A DNA stretch of 64,000 nucleotides from Dasypus novemcinctus. Lineage: Eukaryota; Chordata; Mammalia; Cingulata; Dasypodidae. Each line of letters starts with the position of its first letter. The first letter of the stretch is position 1. Below are positions 55,501 to 62,811 of the stretch, in pieces. The translations under genes were made by a program, and so were the position numbers. The notes beneath the pieces were generated by a model. It was not told the origin of the DNA, ran no database searches, and saw only the letters and a program-made list of their open reading frames with translations. The stretch lies in NCBI RefSeq assembly GCF_030445035.2, contig NC_080683.1:123117225-123181224 (forward strand). The letters are read 5' to 3'.

Positions 55501-58175
55501 TTTGTCTGTGCGTGCATCAATCGAGGGACACTTGGTGGCTTCCCATTTGGGCAATCATGAACAAGCCGCGACAAGTGGCTGTGCCTCCCTCAGGTGGCCC
55601 CAGCAGCTTCTTCAGATAAACAACATTTAAAAAATCAGCATGTGAGAAATTGAGGCTCTTCACAGAACACTGGAAAATGGAGAAAACAGCAGGGAAAAAA
55701 GAAGCTCCCTAACCGCTGCCCCGCCACCGCTTGGTGACTTCCCTTCCCTCTGCCTTCTGCCGGCCCCCAGCCCCCACCCAGACTCCTCCTCCCTGGGGTC
55801 CGGGTTCCTTGGGAATGGCCCAACATGGACGCGCGTGGCCAAAGCTGCTCCTGTCCCCGTGGGTGCCCTGCCCAGCTCTGGCCTGGCGCTCCCCCGCCTC
55901 CAGCCTGAGCTCAAGGGAGCCGCATTGACCGCCTGCCTTCCAGCTGGGCAGCTGGCAGGGGGCAGCGGGGGCAGCTGGGCAGCTGGCGGGGGGCAGCGGG
56001 GGCAGCTGAGCAGCTGGCGGGGGGCAGCGGGGGCAGCTGGGCAGCTGGCGGGGGGCAGCGGGGGCAGCTGGGCAGCTGGCGGGGGGCAGCGGGGGCAGCT
56101 GGGCAGCTGGCGGGGGGCAGCGGGGGTAGCTGGGCAGCTGGCGGGGGGCAGCGGGGGCAGCTGGGCAGCTGGCGGGGGGCAGCGGGGGCAGCTGGGCAGC
56201 TGGCGGGGGGCAGTGGAGGCAGTGTGGGGAGCTGGCGGGGGGCAGCAGGGGCAGCTGGGCAGCTGGCGGGGGGCAGTGGGGGCGGTGTGGGGAGCTGGCG
56301 GGGGGCAGCGGGGGCAGCTGGGCAGCTGGCGGGGGGCAGTGGAGGCAGTGTGGGGAGCTGGTGGGGGGCAGCGGGGGCAGCTGGGCAGCTGGCGGGGGGC
56401 AGTGGGGGCGGTGTGGGGAGCTGGCGGGGGGCAGCGGGGGCAGCTGGGCAGCTGGCGGGGGGCAGTGGGGGCGGTGTGGGGAGCTGGCGGGGGGCAGCGG
56501 GGGCAGCTGGGCAGCTGGCGGGGGGCAGTGGAGGCGGTGTGGGGAGCTGGCGGGGGGCAGCGGGGGCAGCTGGGCAGCTGGCGGGGGGCAGTGGGGGCGG
56601 TGTGGGGAGCTGGCGGGGGGCAGCGGGGGCAGCTGGGCAGCTGGCGGGGGGCAGCGGGGGCAGCTGGGCAGCTGGCGGGGGGCAGTGGAGGCAGTGTGGG
56701 GAGCTGGCGGGGGGCAGCGGGGGCAGCTGGGCAGCTGGCGGGGGGCAGTGGGGGCGGTGTGGGGAGCTGGTGGGGGGCAGCGGGGGCAGCTGGGCAGCTG
56801 GCGGGGGGCAGTGGGGGCGGTGGGGGAGCTGGTGGGGGGGCAGCGGGGGCAGCTGGGCAGCTGGCGGGGGGCAGCGGGGGCAGCTGGGCAGCTGGCGGGG
56901 GGCAGTGGGGGCGGTGTGGGCAGCTGGCGGGGGGCAGTGGAGGCGGTGTGGGGAGCTGGCGGGGGGCAGCGGGGGCAGCTGGGCAGCTGGCGGGGGGCAG
57001 TGGAGGCGGTGTGGGCAGCTGGCGGGGGGCAGTGGAGGCGGTGTGGGGAGCTGGCGGGGGGCAGCGGGGGCAGCTGGGCAGCTGGCGGGGGGCAGTGGGG
57101 GCGGTGTGGGGAGCTGGTGGGGGGCAGCGGGGGCAGCTGGGCAGCTGGCGGGGGGCAGTGGGGGCGGTGGGGGAGCTGGTGGGGGGGCAGCGGGGGCAGC
57201 TGGGCAGCTGGCGGGGGGCAGCGGGGGCAGCTGGGCAGCTGGCGGGGGGCTGTGGGGGCGGTGTGGGCAGCTGGCGGGGGCAGTGGGGGCGGTGTGGGGA
57301 GCTGTTTAGATGAAGGTGTGGCCCTCCCCGCACCCTCCCAGAGAGGCTCTTGGCCCCGCGGGCGACCGGGGGACGTGGCTCCTTCTCGAGGCCGGGGCAG
57401 AACAGGGCCCTGCCGTGGCGGTGGGGACACAGGCTGTGTTTCGGGACCCTGGTCTGGGGCAGCTGGGGCAGCTCTGCTTTAGCCCGGGGCCAGTGGTGTC
57501 GGGGCGGGACCGTCCCTGCTCCGGTGTCCCCCTTGGTAGTGAGTGTCAGGGTCCCTGCTGCCCTGCACAGAGGGGACTCCCTCAAGCATCCCTCAGCATC
57601 TCCCCCAGGAAACCGCCCCTGGAGCTGGCTCTCGGCGGCCTCCGGGTGGCCTGGCGGGAGCGCACGGTGTTTGGTTCCTCCCCTCAGAATATGCCATTAG
57701 CAAGAGGTCCTGAGCAGACCAGCCCTGCCCCCAGGCCCGGCCATCTGCCCCTTCCCTGCGCCCGAGGCCCTCCCCTGAGGCACTGCTGGGCCGGCAGGAA
57801 GAGCCACAGGCCCAGGGGAAGAGCCACAGGCCCAAGGGAAGAGCCACAGGCCCAGAAAAAGAGCCACAGGCCCAGGGAAGGAGCCACAGGCCCAGGGGAG
57901 GAGCCACAGGCCGAGGGGAGGAGCCACAGGCCGAGGGGAGCTGGGAGCCCCGTCTGCCGCAGGTCAGACTCCTGGGGTTCACCTCCAGGAGTGGGAAGGC
58001 TAGGCTTGAACTCAGCGGGATTTCGGTCTTTCCTTTTACTTTCCTTGCTGTTTTCCTTGCTGTTTTCCTTTGACATAGTAACAAATCTGTTTATGTTTGC
58101 AAAGGATTAGCGGTGGACCCGGATCCTGGAGCGACTCTCAGACGAGGAATTACTGAATCTCCTAAAGAAGAGTAA
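34517..58175 (+). CDS. ZC2HC1B: ZC2HC1B, C2HC-type zinc finger protein (whole gene, 7 coding exons)
   Basis: Member of the ZC2HC1 (FAM164) family, small proteins with two zinc fingers and no established biochemical role. Coding exons are 34517-34544, 40658-40719, 42084-42203, 42822-42960, 51808-51947, 54330-54432 and 58105-58175. All have GT-AG borders in phase, giving 663 bases and 220 residues (human 222). Finger 1 is C18-x2-C21-x11-H33-x3-C37 and finger 2 is C121-x2-C124-x11-H136-x3-C140, with all ligands intact. Between them lies a basic stretch and a Pro-rich stretch (residues about 106-116). The C-terminus is more diverged (ends ESPKEE, human ends SSKKD). The frame is intact despite several minisatellites in its introns. 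It runs head to tail behind LTV1. Confidence 0.93.
34925..35050. repeat. Two-copy imperfect duplication
   Basis: A stretch of about 60 bases occurs twice in tandem. Both copies contain CTTCTGGT, CTGCACATGACCACGT and a TTTAA/CTTAA block followed by a GCA run. In ZC2HC1B intron 1. Confidence 0.6.
35060..36350 (+). other. ZC2HC1B: ZC2HC1B intron 1, 5' part
   Basis: GC-rich non-repetitive sequence with no recognised exon. Open frames here have no splice or family support. Confidence 0.4.
36353..37017. repeat. 54-base minisatellite, about 12 copies
   Basis: Unit of 54 bases including GTTGGCAGGTGGGTGAGCCA and GGTGAGCAGCGAGCCCCAGG. Two or three units are shortened or variant (for example near 36590-36610 and 36760-36780). 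The period is 18 codons and no frame contains a stop, so open frames run through it on both strands (up to 354 codons on the minus strand, repeat AHLAHPPANAVACALGL). Each unit carries donor-like CAG|GTGAGC and CAG|GTGGGT. In ZC2HC1B intron 1. Confidence 0.92.
37287..37735. repeat. C-rich array with a 200-base higher-order repeat
   Basis: Short units such as CCCTCCCCGCTGGCCCTCCC fill the region. The phrase GCTAGCCCTCACCCCTCCCA starts at 37291 and again at 37491, and the sequence after each is nearly the same, so a unit of about 200 bases was duplicated on top of the short repeat. Strongly strand-asymmetric (C-rich plus strand, G-rich minus strand). Confidence 0.85.
37824..37910 (-). mobile_element. 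DAS-SINE monomer
   Basis: Plus strand shows AAGGAGGTATCAGGAAATGA, ACCCGGGACCTCGTGCATGG and GAAGCAGGTGCTCAGCCACC, the minus-strand DAS monomer. Located just 3' of the C-rich array. Confidence 0.88.
37985..38430 (-). repeat. Old LINE-like remnant
   Basis: Begins GAGCAATAGCTTGGCTGGGC and AAAGAATTCTAGGTTGTAGA, phrases that recur in many mammalian repeats of LINE type. Later parts (TGTTGGGAAATTCACAACGA, TCGAACTCCTGTTATTCGGC) continue the pattern. Exact family not certain. Confidence 0.5.
38440..40210 (+). other. ZC2HC1B: ZC2HC1B intron 1, 3' part
   Basis: GC-rich from 38500 to 39500 and AT-rich from 39740 to 40020, where the sequence looks like an old decayed repeat. I see no exon. Confidence 0.4.
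40215..40330 (-). repeat. L1 3'-end fragment (antisense)
   Basis: TTTAACACCTTAGTTTGAGA, then TAATGATAGATTCAGAGAGA and GCACAGAGATCCCACG follow the start of an antisense L1 3' UTR. Short. Confidence 0.5.
40658..40719 (+). CDS. ZC2HC1B: ZC2HC1B coding exon 2 (residues 10-30)
   Basis: Acceptor CTCTCCTGCAG, donor CTG|GTAAAC. Encodes DGSQELFPCEVCGRRFAADV plus Leu, including the two Cys ligands of zinc finger 1 (C18, C21). Confidence 0.95.
42084..42203 (+). CDS. ZC2HC1B: ZC2HC1B coding exon 3 (residues 31-70)
   Basis: Acceptor CCGTTTCCAG, donor AAG|GTACAT. Encodes ERHGPICRRLFNKKRKPFNS and onward, with the His and last Cys of finger 1 (H33, C37). Confidence 0.95.
42822..42960 (+). CDS. ZC2HC1B: ZC2HC1B coding exon 4 (residues 71-116)
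   Basis: Acceptor CACTTCTCAG, donor CCAG|GTGGGT. Encodes PPPVKKSSWRQQHREFIDAI, RSAKQCTLAMKEGRPLPAPP and a short Pro/Ala tail. Confidence 0.95.
43586..43958 (+). mobile_element. Chimeric DAS-SINE, near full length, perfect target-site duplication
   Basis: Starts GGGAAACGGACTTTGGCCCA (box A region) and carries GTCCGCGGTTCGAGCC (box B). A non-tRNA part of about 180 bases follows (GAGTGCCACGCCACGCAGGG, AGCCGCCCAGCGCGAAAGAA), then an AATAAAAATAAATC tail. The 16-base GAAATAAACAGATTTA flanks it on both sides (43570-43585 and 43959-43974) without a mismatch. Both the structure and the perfect duplication point to a fairly recent insertion. Confidence 0.95.
44527..44858 (+). mobile_element. DAS-SINE, diverged chimeric copy
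   Basis: GGGGAGCCGGCTGTGCCTCA, then CACAGGGGAGGCCCTGGGTT (box B-like) and an A-rich 3' part with AATAAATAAAAATAAATGCA. Inserted in the old L1. Ends in a G-run. Confidence 0.75.
45573..45872 (+). mobile_element. DAS-SINE dimer
   Basis: Two monomers, the first from GGGAAGTGGATGTGGCTCAA and the second from GGAGTGGACATGGCTCAGGC, each with a box B-like block (AGAGGTCCAGGTCCAGTCC and GGCCCCAGGTTTGGTTCCC), then a linker with AAGAATAAAT. Flanks AAAAGATGCCTACT and AAAAGCACACCTACT look like an imperfect target-site duplication. Nested in L1. Confidence 0.88.
48090..48660. other. Intronic CpG-rich block
   Basis: After the L1 remains the sequence becomes abruptly GC- and CpG-rich (for example GGGCCGCGGGGGCACGGGCG). 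No splice-supported exon. It could be an orphan CpG island in ZC2HC1B intron 4. Open frames of 175-359 codons on the minus strand here are composition artefacts. Confidence 0.45.
49025..49420 (+). repeat. L1-type 3'-end repeat, third copy
   Basis: Homologous to 5045-5935 in opposite orientation. Shared text includes GCCCTGAGCCTCA, TTATTGGACTT, ATCAACCACCACACCAGGGA and GATTAGAGTGGACTTACTGA. Ends early compared with the other copies, in a short A-run. Confidence 0.75.
49440..50225 (+). other. ZC2HC1B: ZC2HC1B intron 4, unclassified part
   Basis: Mixed composition. No exon, RNA gene or named repeat recognised. Confidence 0.35.
50228..51290. other. Intronic CpG-rich block
   Basis: CpG-dense sequence including GAGGCCGCGCGGCCGCACAC and TCGGGGCGCGGGGTCTAGCC. 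No coding exon seen. A candidate orphan CpG island or unannotated promoter within ZC2HC1B intron 4. Confidence 0.45.
51418..51807. repeat. 49-54-base minisatellite, seven copies plus a partial, derived from the exon 5 border
   Basis: Units start GTCAGTGCC or GTCAGCGCC at 51418, 51468, 51521, 51570, 51623, 51677 and 51730. A partial unit then leads directly into ZC2HC1B exon 5. Each unit has TGCAGGTGA, then GTCAGCGCCTGCACTGCAGG and AGGAGGTCACTGTCACACCT. The exon 5 border reads TCCCTGCAG|ATTACATCCAG then TGCCCGCACTGCAAGAGGAG, nearly the same as the repeat. The array therefore looks like an expansion of acceptor plus exon start. Confidence 0.9.
51808..51947 (+). CDS. ZC2HC1B: ZC2HC1B coding exon 5 (residues 117-163)
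   Basis: Acceptor CTTCCCTGCAG, donor ACAG|GTAGTC. Encodes DYIQCPHCKRRFNETAAQRH and ISFCKDQ, the whole of zinc finger 2 (C121, C124, H136, C140). It then continues through FDPVQTVAKLASRAQ. Confidence 0.95.
52800..54329. repeat. About 50-base minisatellite, about 30 copies, ending at the exon 6 acceptor
   Basis: Unit contains CTCCTTGGGGTGCTGGTGGG, then TGGAGGGGGACCCGGCCCAG and CGCCCTGCAC. Period ranges from about 45 to 60 bases. It runs without a gap into CACCTCTCTCCTAG|GGTGCGG, the exon 6 acceptor and first exon bases, which look like one more unit. Two units keep a TTAG|GGTGC acceptor-like border (AG at 53042-53043 and 54220-54221), the rest have TTGG. Open frames up to 370 codons are repeat by-products. 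Confidence 0.9.
54330..54432 (+). CDS. ZC2HC1B: ZC2HC1B coding exon 6 (residues 164-197)
   Basis: Acceptor CTCTCCTAG, donor CCAG|GTGAGC. Encodes GAAQVGPRREPTVTRAVGAL, LQSRASAASAPARP. Human has GRAQMGPKKEPTVTSAVGAL. Confidence 0.92.
54545..54765. repeat. Degenerate tandem repeat
   Basis: Repeated CTCTACCCACCGTCCTGGG and CTCCACCCACC units of about 25-30 bases, irregular. Directly 3' of exon 6. Confidence 0.75.
55130..55600 (-). repeat. L1 3'-end fragment (antisense)
   Basis: In ZC2HC1B intron 6. Plus strand shows ACCCATTACCAGAACTTTCC, TGTCTGGCTTATTTCACTCC, AGGGCTGAGTAATACTCCCT and CACATTTTGTCTGTGCGTGC, the antisense L1 3' UTR order. Confidence 0.8.
55944..57305. repeat. 31-base G-rich minisatellite, about 44 copies
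   Basis: Core unit GCAGCTGGGCAGCTGGCGGG followed by GGGCAGCGGGG, spaced 31 bases. A variant with GTGGGGGCGGTGTGGGGAGC alternates from about 56215 on. G-runs of 4-6 on the plus strand throughout. No unit has a stop in any frame, so frames of up to 641 codons stay open on both strands; none is a gene. In ZC2HC1B intron 6. Confidence 0.95.
57801..57940. repeat. 20-base minisatellite, seven copies
   Basis: GAGCCACAGGCCCAGGGGAA with starts at exactly 57801, 57821, 57841, 57861, 57881, 57901 and 57921. No length change between units. In intron 6, 165 bases before exon 7. Confidence 0.95.
58105..58175 (+). CDS. ZC2HC1B: ZC2HC1B coding exon 7 (residues 198-220 and stop)
   Basis: Acceptor TTTGCAAAG completes Gly198, then LAVDPDPGATLRRGITESPK, EE and TAA. 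Human reads LAMDPASGAKLRQGFSKSSK. Position and phase agree; divergence is higher than in the fingers. Confidence 0.88.
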
Positions 58176-58720
58176 CTCCTGGGGACCAGGTAAGCTGGCA
58201 GCCTCCAGCCAGGCGCTGCTGGCCGTGTGGTGCCGCCGCGGGAGCCGGACGCCCCGGGCTGGGCCGTGGAGCTGCTCCGGCCAGCCGAGCAGCGCCACAG
58301 CCCCCAGCTCCTCACCCAGCAGGACAGGAGACCGGAGGCACTGCTGCTCGGCCCCCTTTTGCCAACTCACTCCCCCAAAAGGGCAGTTCCCCAAGACGGG
58401 CACGGGAGACGGGTTCCTGTGACACTGGCGCTTGATTTTTGATGGTGTGAAGTGTCGGTATAAATTTAAAAATTACAGAGCTCTGTGAATTGAACGTGCT
58501 CACCGTGGAGACCATGAAGTTCTGATGTGCTTTTTGTCCTGCTTGCAGACCGGTTCCCAGAACGTGCCGATGGCCGCGCGCCAGGGACGCTGCCGAGGGC
58601 ACGGAGGCACCTGCTCGCCTACTCACGCCTGCTCCACGGCGCCACATGGGCCACGTGAAAACTGGCTCCCTATTGCCTCCTGACCTGTGCCCTTCAAATT
58701 TCAAAAGTTCATTAAAAACC
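58176..58720 (+). other. ZC2HC1B: ZC2HC1B 3' UTR with a probable last intron
   Basis: Fifteen bases after the stop region begins there is a strong donor, CCAG|GTAAGC (intron from 58190). A matching acceptor, GTCCTGCTTGCAG, ends at 58548, and an ATTAAA signal is at 58711-58716. This suggests a final untranslated exon of about 180 bases. The stop is within 50 bases of the junction, so decay of the message is not expected. Inferred from splice sites only. Confidence 0.45.
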
Positions 58721-59479
58721 TCATCAGTCTGTATGATAACACTTGACTTAAAGAGTCACTTTAATTTTTTTTAATGGGCATTTAACAAGTTTTTTAAAAA
58801 AATGTTGCTCTGATACAGGGAATTCCTGTGATGCCGGCCTGTTGACGGCCCTAGCTGTGTCCCGGCAGCGCTGTGAAGCCACTTCAGCACGTTTTTCCAG
58901 TGGACGTGAAGCCGTAATTAGTGACGTCCCTGTTCTAAATGTCCACCCGCACAGCACAGTGGGGGGCCCCAGGCTCCTTTTCAGAACTCACTGCAGTGGA
59001 GCGGACAGCCAACAAAGACCTTCCCCGTAAACTTCCCGTAAATTCTTCTATACTTACACTTTTTAATCTAAGAACTTTATTTTTCTTGAACTCAAGAAAA
59101 TTTTGGTTAGGAAAGGTGGGCTGTTTTCCTGGCTGACCTGAAGGCTACACGCGTAGTGCGGCAAGCAGCGCAGGGGCCGCGTGCCAGGCCTGCTGCAGGT
59201 GAGCCAGGCGCGTGCAGGGAGAGCGTGTGGAGAGCTCAGCAGCGCGCCTGGCACGGGAAAGGCCGGCGGGGAATGGGAGCCGGCCCAGCCCGCGCCACAG
59301 CACCTGCGCCCCCAGCGCCCCACTTCTGGCCCAGACGCCTTTGTAGGGCGCCTTTCTCTCCCCTCCCCACCCTGCTTACCTGTGAGACAACGAAAAAGCC
59401 TCATCAGGTTTAAGGGGTGAGGCTTTTGGAAGGCCCCTGGTGCTGTGAATTTAACAGAACCGTCTGAAGTCATAATTAC

Positions 59480-59485
59480 TTTATT
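59480..59485 (-). terminator. PLAGL1: PLAGL1 distal poly(A) signal candidate
   Basis: AATAAA on the minus strand. It lies further 3' than the candidate at 59796-59805, so a longer 3' UTR is possible. Confidence 0.3.
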
Positions 59486-59795
59486 AAAAAAGAAGCCAAG
59501 TTTTTGGTGTGTGCTGAGCAGAGGTCAGTGCAGTAGCCACTGGGGCCACAGTGAGCCGGCAGCACGTCCACCTCGGCTGGGGGTTGGTGGTGAGGGTGTC
59601 TAGAAAGGAGGCTGCCTGCATGATGGGTGGGTGCTGCTGTGGGCAAGGCGCAGTGTCCTGGAGAAGAGCGCCGGCAGGCACGGGGCCAGGGCGGGCCGGA
59701 CACCATGCGCTCCTTTGCTAGGTCCCGGACGCACTGCGAAACAGCTGTGATGGAATAAAAACTACTGGTGACTTCCGTGGATGAATAAAAATGCT

Positions 59796-59805
59796 TTTAT
59801 TTATT
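59796..59805 (-). terminator. PLAGL1: PLAGL1 poly(A) signal candidate
   Basis: Two overlapping AATAAA hexamers on the minus strand (AATAAATAAA) about 500 bases after the PLAGL1 stop codon. Confidence 0.5.
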
Positions 59806-60301
59806 GGTGATTACAAACAATATTGAGAAACTTAAGCAGAGTAATATATGCCAGAAAAAGCAAAGGCTATTTTTAATATATATATATTCAAAATTCCAGT
59901 AATATTTTCTTAAATTCCCATTAAAAATATAATCAGTATTATTAAAGTCAGCAAAATGCTTTCCTTGAGCGAGGCCAGGCCTATTCTATCACCGACGCGG
60001 GGTACACAGCGATACCCGTTCTCTCTCGCAAGCGCGCCTGGCAGCTCGGCCTTGACGATAAATGCGGCGGGCGGTAACACACGTCGAGCACGTCTTGGAA
60101 GTCAAGCTAAGCGGGAAAAGGCCTTAAATGGTGCGCTCTGCCTTCCACAAGCAGCTCTGCTAAGACTAGGGGGTGGCTATGGCGAGAGCGGACGCGGCTG
60201 CGTCCAGCCCTGAAGGTAGGAGATCCCTGAAGCGGACGCCGGCCTGGGCGCGGCGCCGCGGGGCGGCGGGCCACGGGGCCCACGCGCGGCGGCCGCGGCG
60301 C
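59806..60301 (-). other. PLAGL1: PLAGL1 3' UTR
   Basis: Between stop codon and the nearest poly(A) signals. The part next to the stop (60220-60301) is extremely GC-rich and includes a 24-base segment (60256-60279) found again in the zinc finger 1 region. Confidence 0.5.
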
Positions 60302-61199
60302 TCAGCGGAAGGCGTGGTGGAAGTGCGGCAGGATGGCGGCGCCCGCGCCCGCGGGGAAGAGCGGCGCCAGCGCGGGCAGCGGCGCCAGGCCCAGGCCCAC
60401 GGGCAGCGCCAGCGCCTGCTCGGGCGGCGCCAGGTGGCCGAGGTGCGGCGCCAGCGCGTCGCCGGCGCCCAGGGGCAGCGTGGCGGCCGCGAAGGTGCCG
60501 GGCGCGGGCGGCAGCTGCCAGAAGCCGAGCAGCGGGCCCAGCTCGAGCGCGGCGGGCGCGGGCGGCGCGGGGCTGGGCTTGCGGGCCGGGCCGGCGAGGG
60601 GCGCGCCGGGCAGGGGCACGAGTGAGGTAGGCGCGGCCTGGAAGAGGGCGGCCGGCGGGCCGGGCGGGGGCGGCGGCCCGGCGAGGGGCGGCGCGGGCCC
60701 CGCGCCCTGGCCCAGCAGCTCCTGCGGGTGCGTCTTCTTGGTGTGGCGCGTCAGGTGGTCCTTGCGGCCGAAGCGCTGCGCGCAGAACTGGCACAGGAAG
60801 TCCTTGCAGCCCGTGTGCACGACCAGGTGGCGCCGCACGTCCTTGCGCGTGTGGAAGCGGCGCTCGCAGTGCTCGCAGCGGTGCTTGCGCTCCCGGGGCC
60901 CGCCGGCGCGGGCGCGCTCCTGCGCGTGCGCCTTGAGGTGGTGCAGCAGCCCCTCGGGGCTGGCCAGCTCGCGCCCGCACACGCCGCACGTCAGGTCGCC
61001 CTCGCTGGCGGCGTGCAGCGCCAGGTGCCGCTTGTAGCCCAGCGCCGTGAGGTACTTCTTGCCGCACTGCTCGCAGCCGAAGGCCAGCTTGTTGGGGTTG
61101 TGCGTCTGCAGGTGGTTCTTGAGGTGGTCCTTGCGGTTGAAGTTCTTCTCACAGTGCGGGCACTGGTGCAGCTTCAGGGCCGAGTGGGTGGCCATGTGC
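60302..61199 (-). CDS. PLAGL1: PLAGL1 (ZAC1) last coding exon: zinc fingers 3-7 and C-terminus
   Basis: PLAGL1 is a nuclear C2H2 zinc-finger transcription factor that restrains growth, and is imprinted (paternally expressed) in mammals. The exon begins after CCGCCCCTGCAG and completes a split Arg codon, then HMATHS closes finger 2. Fingers 3-7 are intact: [95 protein letters not shown]. The tail carries [13 protein letters not shown] and ends [12 protein letters not shown], which identifies PLAGL1 and not PLAG1 or PLAGL2. The linker between is rich in Ala and Pro and about 100 residues shorter than in human. Composition is extremely GC-rich. No stop or frameshift is seen in this exon. Confidence 0.95.
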
Positions 61200-62704
61200 C
61201 TGCAGGGGCGGCAGGGGCGGGGGCGGGGAGGGCGGTCAGGGGCGCGGCCTCCCCGCTCACCTGCCTGTCTCTCCAGACCCCGTCACACCGGGCCGCAGTG
61301 GGGACAGGAGCGCCAACGGCACAAGGCCAGGGCCGCCCTGGGAAGGACGCGTCCTACGTGGCGGAAGCGCCCTTCCCGGGGTTAGATGACGCCCTGGGTG
61401 TCCAGGGGCCACTCTGCCTTCTGGACAAAAAGCCAGGGACTGGGCCCTCCTGGGTGGGACCAGGACCCCAAAGGAGGGTGCTCAGGAGCCTCCCAGATGG
61501 GCCTCGGGGAGAGCGTCAGTGGACACCACGTGCCGGCCCCCCACCCCGAGCCCACACTGCCACCCCCCTCTGGCCTAGCTTCCTTCTCTGCACCCCTGAC
61601 GAAGGGCAAATAGTTTATAATTGGCAAAACCCGAAAAGATACATTCTAGGAGAGCTAAGCTGCAACATGTCAGCTCTTCTTTGACCTTCGTCCTTAGTCT
61701 TCGCTTCCGGGACGCGCCGTCGCCATCCCGGTCCATCGGGAACGTCAGGGGAGCTGCTGTGTGTTTATCCCATCTCTTCACAGTGCCACCAAACTCTACC
61801 CTCCAGCTCCGAGACGTGCTACGAGGAAGCCCTGGTTTTGTCGCCCTTGGACTTTAAAAGGCTCTTCCTAGGAAGTGCGCGGGGCGGTGAGACGCCCAGC
61901 GTGGCCCAAGTGCTTCTGACCAGAGAACTGCGGCCAGCTCGGGCGCCCGGCCTGCCTCCTGCCAGGCGCTGTCTGGGCAGCTCGTCACCAGGGGCTGCGG
62001 CTTGTCCTACTGACAGCTTAAGTGCACAGCCCCCACAGCACAAAGAAACGTGCCCACCCCACCCTCTAGGAGGGCGAGGGTCTCCCTAGGCCAGCTCCTC
62101 GAAGCCAGAGCAGCCCACGCCCTCCCCCACACTGGGAGCCGAAGGGTGACTGGGAGCCAGCGTGGAACCCGGCCCCAAGTCCCAAGAGCTAGCCTGAACC
62201 AAAGAGTGGCTTCCTCAGAAAGCGGGCAAAGCCTCCTCCCTGCCCTGCCCAGCGCCGGGGGCAGTGTGTGAGGCCACGGGGGCAAGCGGGCAGTGTAGGC
62301 GGGAGGTGGGCTGGCGGCTCCAAGGGGACCCGGCGTGTCCTGCCGAGCGCCCAGTGACACCTGCCATGTGGCCTGACTTCTGCAGGGGCCACGCTGGCTG
62401 CGGCCTGGGCCCCCGGCCTCGCCCTGCCTCTGGCGCCCGCGGCCTCCTTCCAGCACCCTCGTTGGGCTGCGGTCATCTCCACCTGGTCCCTTCCAAGTGA
62501 CTGGGCCCCTGGGGAGGCGGCCTGAGGCCTCCCCACACTGACCTCCACCATCCCCTACAGTCACCTGCCCAGGTCCCGGTGGACAGCACCGCTGCCACGG
62601 CCCAGCCACTCCAGCCGTGGTCCGCGGGCGCTCGAGGCCTGGCCAGGCCCGACGGCGCCACCACGAGGGCCGCGCAGGCGGCTCCGGGCACGCCGGCCCC
62701 TCAC
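61200..62704 (-). other. PLAGL1: PLAGL1 intron between the last two coding exons
   Basis: Acceptor CCCTGCAG at the 61200 side, donor GTGAGG at the 62704 side. GC-rich, no repeat or further exon recognised. Confidence 0.75.
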
Positions 62705-62811
62705 CTCATGAGCTTGTATCTGGACGCGAAGGCCTTGCCACAGCCGGGCTGCGGGCACTGGTAGGGCCGCTCCCGGGCGTAGGAGCAGGCGTACATGGCG
62801 ACCTTCTCCAG
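62705..62811 (-). CDS. PLAGL1: PLAGL1 penultimate coding exon, altered first zinc finger
   Basis: Encodes [20 protein letters not shown] and [15 protein letters not shown], ending AG|GTGAGG with a split Arg codon that matches the next exon in phase. Human reads [20 protein letters not shown]. Zinc finger 2 is intact. In finger 1 both His ligands are Tyr here, and the expected Cys-x2-Cys segment upstream is absent, replaced by a Pro/Ala-rich repeat. The usual start (MATFPCQLC) is not found. An in-frame ATG at 62796-62794 could start a 329-residue protein with six fingers. Another in-frame ATG lies at 62943. The start is unresolved. Could be true loss or an assembly fault. Confidence 0.75.

Noticed and set aside
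55660-57585. 641-codon minus-strand open frame (and 573, 492, 373 and 361-codon frames) over the 31-base array
   Set aside because: The repeat unit has no stop in any frame, so all frames stay open. Low-complexity Pro/Ala/Ser or Gly/Ala/Trp product, no splice sites or conserved domain.
51418-57940. CRISPR-like regular repeats
   Set aside because: The units are contiguous tandem copies without unique spacers, and the host is a mammal.
60177-61067. 296-codon Arg/Ala/Pro-rich minus-strand frame and 318-codon plus-strand frame
   Set aside because: Shadows of the GC-rich PLAGL1 coding exon in other frames.
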